Positions 38,201 to 40,057 of a DNA stretch of 40,057 nt are shown one piece after another. The DNA is taken from NCBI GenBank assembly GCA_003427395.1, contig BFEA01000019.1:688069-728125 (forward strand), given 5' to 3'. This DNA comes from Chara braunii. Lineage: Eukaryota > Streptophyta > Charophyceae > Charales > Characeae. The stretch's first letter is position 1. Each line of letters opens with the position of its first letter. Below the pieces are notes generated by a model. The model was not told the DNA's origin. It saw nothing but the letters and a program-made list of their open reading frames with translations, and ran no database searches. A program made the translations under genes and the position numbers.

Positions 38201-38764
38201 GGCGCGTTGACGTTAACTTAGCACAAACACACTGCGGCATTGCTACACTTCCCCATTCTTCTCTCTTTGTTTTATTATACCAGAGTCACTAGGCTTCTTT
38301 TCCTTTTTTTCAACCGGACTTCAACAATCTCTTTCCGCTGTTCGCCCTGACCATTCAGCAAAACAAAGCACCACAGACACTGTCACCGTCTCGCAAGTCG
38401 AAGGAAACAAACTGCTGCATGACGCTCAACGCTGTTCACNCTGCTGCATGACGCTCAACGCTGTTCACCCTGACCATTCAGCAAAACAAAGCACCACAGA
38501 CACTGTCACCGTCTCGCAAGTCGAAGGAAACAAACCGCTGCATGACACTCAACACGTGAAATTTCTAACCCTTCGAAACAGAACACTTCCGAGGAATGCC
38601 AACCTGCTTACCGTAAAAAGGTATTCCACAGCCCGCTCAGGGTTGTTGTATGCTGCACGAAGAGCGCGGACCACCATGTCTCTGTCATATGCTCCACCTC
38701 CCATCTCCATCAGATTCTGTATTGTGGCCTCCAGGTTCTGACCAGAGACGAGATTAGATGCGGC
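28801..38764 (-). CDS. RAD23: RAD23 ubiquitin receptor / XPC-binding protein, C-terminal 261 residues (5' exons missing)
   Basis: RAD23 proteins carry polyubiquitylated substrates to the 26S proteasome and stabilise the XPC/RAD4 DNA-damage sensor. Seven exons join as 38764-38612, 36320-36099, 35224-35153, 32301-32254, 30893-30781, 30297-30240 and 28920-28801. All introns are GT-AG and every junction keeps the frame; one codon is split between the fifth and sixth. Domain order is UBA1 (residues about 9-50 of this part), an Ala/Gly/Pro linker ending PLDLFPQ, the XPC-binding domain ([43 protein letters not shown]), and UBA2 (about 210-252), which separates RAD23 from DSK2/ubiquilin. Family members are roughly 370-400 aa with an N-terminal UBL; that part was not found and should lie beyond 40,057. 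The ORF is intact and looks functional. An N gap and an adapter artefact fall in the last intron. Confidence 0.95.
29020..29094. other. CT microsatellite and assembly gap (52 N)
   Basis: A CT run ends in N from 29,043 to 29,094, inside the last RAD23 intron. The sequence that resumes at 29,095 is not local (see the adapter entry). Confidence 0.95.
29095..29166. other. Assembly artefact: displaced 34 bp plus Nextera mate-pair junction adapter
   Basis: 29,129-29,147 is CTGTCTCTTATACACATCT, the Tn5 mosaic end, and 29,148-29,166 is its exact reverse complement. Together they form the 38-bp junction left by Nextera mate-pair circularisation. The 34 bp before it (29,095-29,128) are identical to 32,904-32,937. 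Translations beginning MCIRDR or MYKRQ here are adapter products. Confidence 0.97.
29191..29232 (+). repeat. CT microsatellite
   Basis: A TC run of about 42 bp begins 25 bp after the adapter. Its presence on both sides of the gap probably caused the assembly break. Confidence 0.95.
29500..29740 (+). repeat. 24-bp tandem pair and a cluster of family A-like motifs
   Basis: 'gagcacaagctgaagagatg' occurs at 29,500 and 29,524. Further right, 'agttaaaccgccagttaaac' occurs twice (about 29,669 and 29,708) and 'agttaaaccaccagtt' once (about 29,622). These contain the family A terminus but no complete element is delimited. Confidence 0.6.
30240..30297 (-). CDS. RAD23: RAD23 exon: start of UBA2
   Basis: After one base completing the split Gly codon, 19 codons encode [19 protein letters not shown], equivalent to the xPQxVxxTPEEREAIER segment of other RAD23 proteins. 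The acceptor is ATCTCAG|GGA and the donor CGG|GTAAGA. Confidence 0.93.
30781..30893 (-). CDS. RAD23: RAD23 exon: XPC-binding domain, third part
   Basis: It encodes [37 protein letters not shown] and two bases of a Gly codon. The acceptor is TCTTCAG|CCC. The donor GG|GTAATA is required because read-through meets TAA at once; the next exon supplies the third base. Confidence 0.95.
31113..31177. repeat. GC-rich 65-bp hairpin
   Basis: CATGACCGG at 31,113-31,121 pairs with CCGGTCATG at 31,169-31,177, and GGTCACCCGGGCGT inside pairs with ACGCCCGTGTGACC. A lone CCGGTCATG at about 31,660 could be the far end of a larger element. Confidence 0.7.
31178..31862. other. RAD23 intron, repeat-derived
   Basis: 31,290-31,410 matches the repeat at 21,640. 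Another short inverted pair (gctc...gagc) lies at about 31,225-31,245. No gene is seen. Confidence 0.5.
31863..32048. mobile_element. Family D element or fragment in a RAD23 intron
   Basis: On the minus strand it reads CCTAGGCTATCAGCTGGGC, then 'gggaaggtcccagc', an A run, 'actatgttatgca' and 'acttttgcctcagggtcaca', in the same order as the 17,099 copy. The other terminus is not identified. It lies about 200 bp beyond the splice donor of the 48-bp exon. Confidence 0.65.
32051..32086 (-). pseudogene. Decayed copy of the end of a RAD23 micro-exon and its donor
   Basis: On the minus strand it reads CCTCCGAGAATCTTGGAGGT and continues ATTGTATCC, against CCAAGAATCTTGGAG|GTATTGTAACC at the real exon 198 bp away. 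Upstream similarity is weak and no acceptor AG is kept, so it is probably a relic and not an alternative exon. Confidence 0.55.
32254..32301 (-). CDS. RAD23: RAD23 micro-exon: XPC-binding domain, second part
   Basis: The 16 codons encode [16 protein letters not shown], continuing the xFxALRxxVQxNPxIL pattern of the family. The acceptor is TTTTGCAG|TTC and the donor TTGGAG|GTATTG. A decayed copy of the exon end and donor lies at about 32,051-32,086. Confidence 0.94.
32899..33541. mobile_element. Unclassified insertion flanked by 13-bp direct repeats, with a Pro-rich frame
   Basis: TCATAAAACTCCA occurs exactly at 32,899-32,911 and 33,529-33,541, a spacing and length suggestive of retroposon target duplication; an AT-rich 'atatataatattaaaaa' precedes the right copy. 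The minus strand is open over nearly the whole insert (segments 33,542-33,048 and 33,231-32,899), Pro/Ser-rich with [10 protein letters not shown]. The frame changes only because of the 110-bp duplication listed separately. Three single N bases (33,066, 33,096, 33,335) mark poor assembly. A polyprotein linker from a retroelement is possible, but no catalytic motif is visible. Confidence 0.45.
33111..33330. repeat. 110-bp tandem duplication, one mismatch, beside N bases
   Basis: 33,111-33,220 and 33,221-33,330 are identical except for cgtg(a/g)agg. Because 110 is not a multiple of three it shifts the minus-strand frame. It may be a recent duplication or a gap-filling error. Confidence 0.85.
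33595..34122 (+). CDS. Hypothetical Cys-rich frame inside a RAD23 intron, opposite strand
   Basis: A 175-codon frame from ATG 33,595 has Cys spaced C-x5-C-x2-C-x8-C-x7-C-x3-C in the segment starting [13 protein letters not shown], followed by AECEETRKC. No signal peptide is obvious and no family is recognised. The +2 frame also has Cys-rich text ([13 protein letters not shown], about 33,935-33,975), so one frameshift may hide a longer Cys-rich protein. A TATATATATAAT tract lies about 80 bp upstream. It may be a small nested gene, a transposon fragment or chance. Confidence 0.25.
   Translation: MCTASCTLPNLLHKACHAHTIRAVAVCSHDGMPQQQSSDGLHGGTPHYQWECTRPKDCRVCFPQNYRGACITAPGTKCSKTCYSTQDKEPVQIENQAECEETRKCDHAMLIPHKQRRMRSKFQLLSQKEMDCNPPAQGANRHPRVLLSPLTSAILRAPLSKPAAVEKPQPTQQAR
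33988..34265 (+). repeat. Two small repeats near the Cys-rich frame
   Basis: 'aatccacctgcacaaggtgc' occurs at about 33,991 and 34,141 with about 15 further matching bases. At 34,179-34,260 a unit of about 27-31 bp containing 'tctatgttttcaaagttt' or 'gctatgttttcaaagttt' occurs three times. Confidence 0.7.
34273..35152. other. RAD23 intron, nothing further recognised
   Basis: No other exon, RNA or clear element was seen between the Cys-rich frame and the exon at 35,153. Confidence 0.45.
35153..35224 (-). CDS. RAD23: RAD23 exon: start of the XPC-binding domain
   Basis: The 24 codons encode [12 protein letters not shown] then [12 protein letters not shown], matching the usual SLDFLRNxxQ start of the STI1-like domain. 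The acceptor is ATGGCAG|GGC and the donor GCACAG|GTCAGG. Confidence 0.94.
35642..35707 (+). pseudogene. Truncated U6 snRNA retropseudogene
   Basis: It starts like U6 (gtccttc), contains GGAACAATACAGAGAAGATT and then agcatggcccctgcacaagg, with one change from the usual GGAACGATACAGAGAAGATT. It stops before the 3' stem and is followed by an A-rich 'gaaaaagagaaaaagg'. No plant USE or -30 TATA box is visible, so it is not expected to be transcribed as U6. Truncation with an A-rich tail suggests LINE-mediated copying. A shorter look-alike 'agattagcataaccctt' lies 30 bp upstream. Confidence 0.85.
36099..36320 (-). CDS. RAD23: RAD23 exon: Ala/Gly/Pro linker
   Basis: The 74 codons begin [11 protein letters not shown], contain an 11-residue Ala run from a GCN repeat (about 36,202-36,234), and end AAPLDLFPQ. 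The acceptor is TTGTGCAG|GGT and the donor CCTCAG|GTGAGG. The antisense frames in this interval are by-products of the same repeat. Confidence 0.95.
36629..36950. mobile_element. Family A inverted-repeat element, 314 bp, with internal duplication
   Basis: Element 36,633-36,946 is bounded by ACCACCAGTAC and GTACTGGCGGT with TTAA on each side. A 128-bp segment beginning 'aaggttttctgaa' is present twice (36,675 and 36,803) and contains the palindromic 'ggctggcgctgccagcc' or its variant. It lies in the intron between the UBA1 and linker exons. Confidence 0.85.
37406..37595. mobile_element. Family A inverted-repeat element, 182 bp
   Basis: Element 37,410-37,591 begins ACCACCAGTTC and ends 'aacgtactggtggt', with TTAA on both sides. 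The centre 'ttggctggtgccgccagcca' resembles the 36.6-kb copy. Confidence 0.85.
37876..37950 (+). mobile_element. Stem-loop copy 8 with second hairpin and A-rich tail
   Basis: The stem-loop at 37,880-37,898 (GCTGGA/GCCGGC) is followed by GCTCC...GGAGC (37,906-37,928) and 'gtaggggagaaaaaaaccc'. The 'gcaggtgtagct' segment between the hairpins also occurs in copy 5 at 4.2 kb. Confidence 0.7.
38337..38560 (+). repeat. Tandem duplication around a single N at 38,440
   Basis: 'ccctgaccattcagcaaaac' occurs at 38,345 and 38,468. The 28 bp before the N (38,412-38,439) are repeated exactly after it (38,441-38,468), as if two overlapping contig ends were joined without merging. Removing one 28-bp copy and the N leaves a unit of about 94 bp. 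Confidence 0.85.
38612..38764 (-). CDS. RAD23: RAD23 exon: UBA1 domain
   Basis: The 51 codons run from [16 protein letters not shown] to ERAVEYLFT and include [20 protein letters not shown], the hallmark of the first RAD23 UBA. The acceptor is TTGCAG|GCC and the donor ACG|GTAAGC, phase 0 at both ends. Confidence 0.96.
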
Positions 38765-38839
38765 CTGCAAGTATGTGTCACCAGGTTCACCCCCCCTGCA
38801 GCCATCAAACCACCAACACCCGTCTTAGCGAACATTACT

Positions 38840-39230
38840 ACACAGTCGGCACACAGTGGGCTTCCTCCAACAACCTGTTATAGCAGCGGCAATGCACGGC
38901 CTATCACAAAGAACAAAGGCAAGAATCCGCAGCTTCGCAGGTCGCACTCCTGCAATTTGCATCGGTGTTCTGAGTTCCCCAGCAACGCAATGTTCTAGCA
39001 GCAGCAATACACAGCCTATTGAAAAGACCAAAGGCAGACTGCGGATTTTAACACCTTCACAACTCGCTTGCCACAACCACAGCCTATCAGAGAGACCAAA
39101 GGCAGACTTCGCCACCTTTGCAATTCACTTCCCGTGTCAAGTACCCCGAAAACCTATGCGGGTAAACTTCCGGAATTCGCATCCATGTTCCAAGTTCCCC
39201 AGCAAGTTAAAGACGCATTCAACATAGTCG
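38840..39230. repeat. Degenerate short repeats upstream of the UBA1 exon
   Basis: 'agcagcggcaatgcacggcc', 'agcagcagcaatacacagcc' and 'accacagcctatcagag', each followed by 'accaaaggca' or similar, plus 'gttccccagcaa' twice, indicate an old tandem array. No UBL exon is found. Confidence 0.5.
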
Positions 39231-39470
39231 TACAAAGCAGACCACCCAGCACTCAAGAACCGAGAGCAACCAAAAGCCAAAAATAGATAGAAGAAAAAAA
39301 CATATGAGAGAAACTTCTCACCATGGTCACAAGCACACATTGTGTGCGAATGCCAGCAGTTACACACTTGAGAGACTGGCGCCAAACTCAGTCAACCTGA
39401 TCAGAAACTGACAAAAGACTATCATAGACCTTTCACTTTCCTCCTCATGCCTTGGACATGTCCTAGTTCC

Positions 39471-39866
39471 GATGCAATTCTTTCCACACAAGTCACAAAA
39501 CGACTATCTGCTGGAAAATCCCTTCCAATTCAGAAGTTCATATTCATCCACCTACTTTTGATCATGCACCTTCACATCCTGACGGACCAAGTACTTCGCC
39601 CACAAGGCCAAACTTCACATTCGTTCCAGCTTCTCAAATAAAAATCGCTCTTTACTCAGCCATAAAACTAAATAGGTGGATGAATATGAACTTCTGAATT
39701 GGAAGGGATTTTCCAGCAGATGGTCGTTTTGTGATTTGTGTGGAAAGAATTGCATCCTGGCACCTTCACATCCTGATGGACCAAGTACTTCGCCCACAAG
39801 GCCAAACTTCACATTCCTTCCAGCTTCTCAAACAAAAATCACTCTTTACTCAGCCATGAAACTAAA
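39471..39866. repeat. Complex duplication: A - B - inverted A - B
   Basis: Block A is 39,471-39,555 and its inverted copy is 39,673-39,756 (about 84 bp, few mismatches). Block B is 39,566-39,672 and its direct copy is 39,760-39,866 (107 bp each). RNA from this locus could form an 84-bp stem enclosing B. Confidence 0.9.
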
Positions 39867-39876
39867 AATCTTACCA

Positions 39877-39878
<2 letters not shown>

Positions 39879-39955
<77 letters not shown>

Positions 39956-40006
39956 CACACAGAAAATACGCACACTAGCAGTGTCCAAGACCATTCACTA
40001 TTAACC

Positions 40007-40057
<51 letters not shown>
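39879..40057 (+). repeat. CT, CA and CT microsatellites
   Basis: A (TC)n run (about 39,880-39,912) continues into (CA)n (39,912-39,960); a second (TC)n run starts near 40,011 and reaches the window edge. Confidence 0.95.

Noticed and set aside
28801-38764. DSK2/ubiquilin instead of RAD23
   Set aside because: Ubiquilins have one C-terminal UBA; here two UBA domains flank the XPC-binding domain.
1-40057. CRISPR array or bacterial-type operon
   Set aside because: No regularly spaced identical repeats with unique spacers; spliced genes and nuclear organelle fragments show a eukaryote.

Overview
The window looks like a nuclear contig from a streptophyte (plant-lineage) genome with long, transposon-filled introns. 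The best guess is a charophycean alga such as Chara. The guess rests on a plant-type RAD23 gene, a plant-type U6 fragment, plastid rbcL and mitochondrial cob fragments lying in nuclear DNA, and a reverse-transcriptase remnant whose motifs resemble, from memory, Chara retroelement proteins. No database search was possible.

Only one gene can be called with high confidence. It is RAD23, on the minus strand, from the first UBA domain (about 38.76 kb) to the stop codon (28,801). Seven exons can be read with canonical splice sites and consistent phase, in the order UBA1, Ala/Pro linker with a PLDLFPQ end, XPC-binding (STI1-like) domain over three exons, and UBA2 over two exons. They encode 261 residues. 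The UBL-encoding 5' exons lie beyond the right edge or were not found. RAD23 carries ubiquitylated proteins to the proteasome and stabilises the XPC/RAD4 damage sensor. Its introns hold inverted-repeat elements, a U6 snRNA retropseudogene, a decayed partial exon copy, a 13-bp-flanked insertion and assembly artefacts.

Layout: 0-2.5 kb is AAC/ATC microsatellite with an open Asn-rich frame. 2.7-4.4 kb holds tandem duplications and a hairpin-bearing retroposon tail. 4.8-7.1 kb holds inverted-repeat elements and a complete-looking type III hammerhead ribozyme 29 bp below a TATA box. 7-11 kb is largely unrecognised. 11.2-11.8 kb is low complexity plus an N gap. 11.9-16.5 kb is a degenerate retroelement (Lys/Glu-rich coiled coil, then reverse transcriptase). 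16.6-24.2 kb is a nest of non-autonomous inverted-repeat elements with organelle DNA insertions (rbcL, cob, trnD/trnS). 24.7-26.2 kb is a CTATAC-type satellite. 26.3-28.5 kb holds tandem repeats and a G-box cluster. 28.8 kb to the end is RAD23.

The most notable items are: (1) the hammerhead ribozyme; (2) a dispersed 19-nt stem-loop, eight copies, with compensatory changes in its stem and A-rich tails in four of the five loci, probably the 3' end of a non-LTR retroposon family; (3) an inverted-repeat family (A) with TTAA target duplication, supported by an empty paralogous site; (4) a Nextera mate-pair junction adapter left in the assembly at 29,129-29,166, whose flanks imply a 3,771-bp circularised fragment. 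Families A to E below are local names used only for this window.
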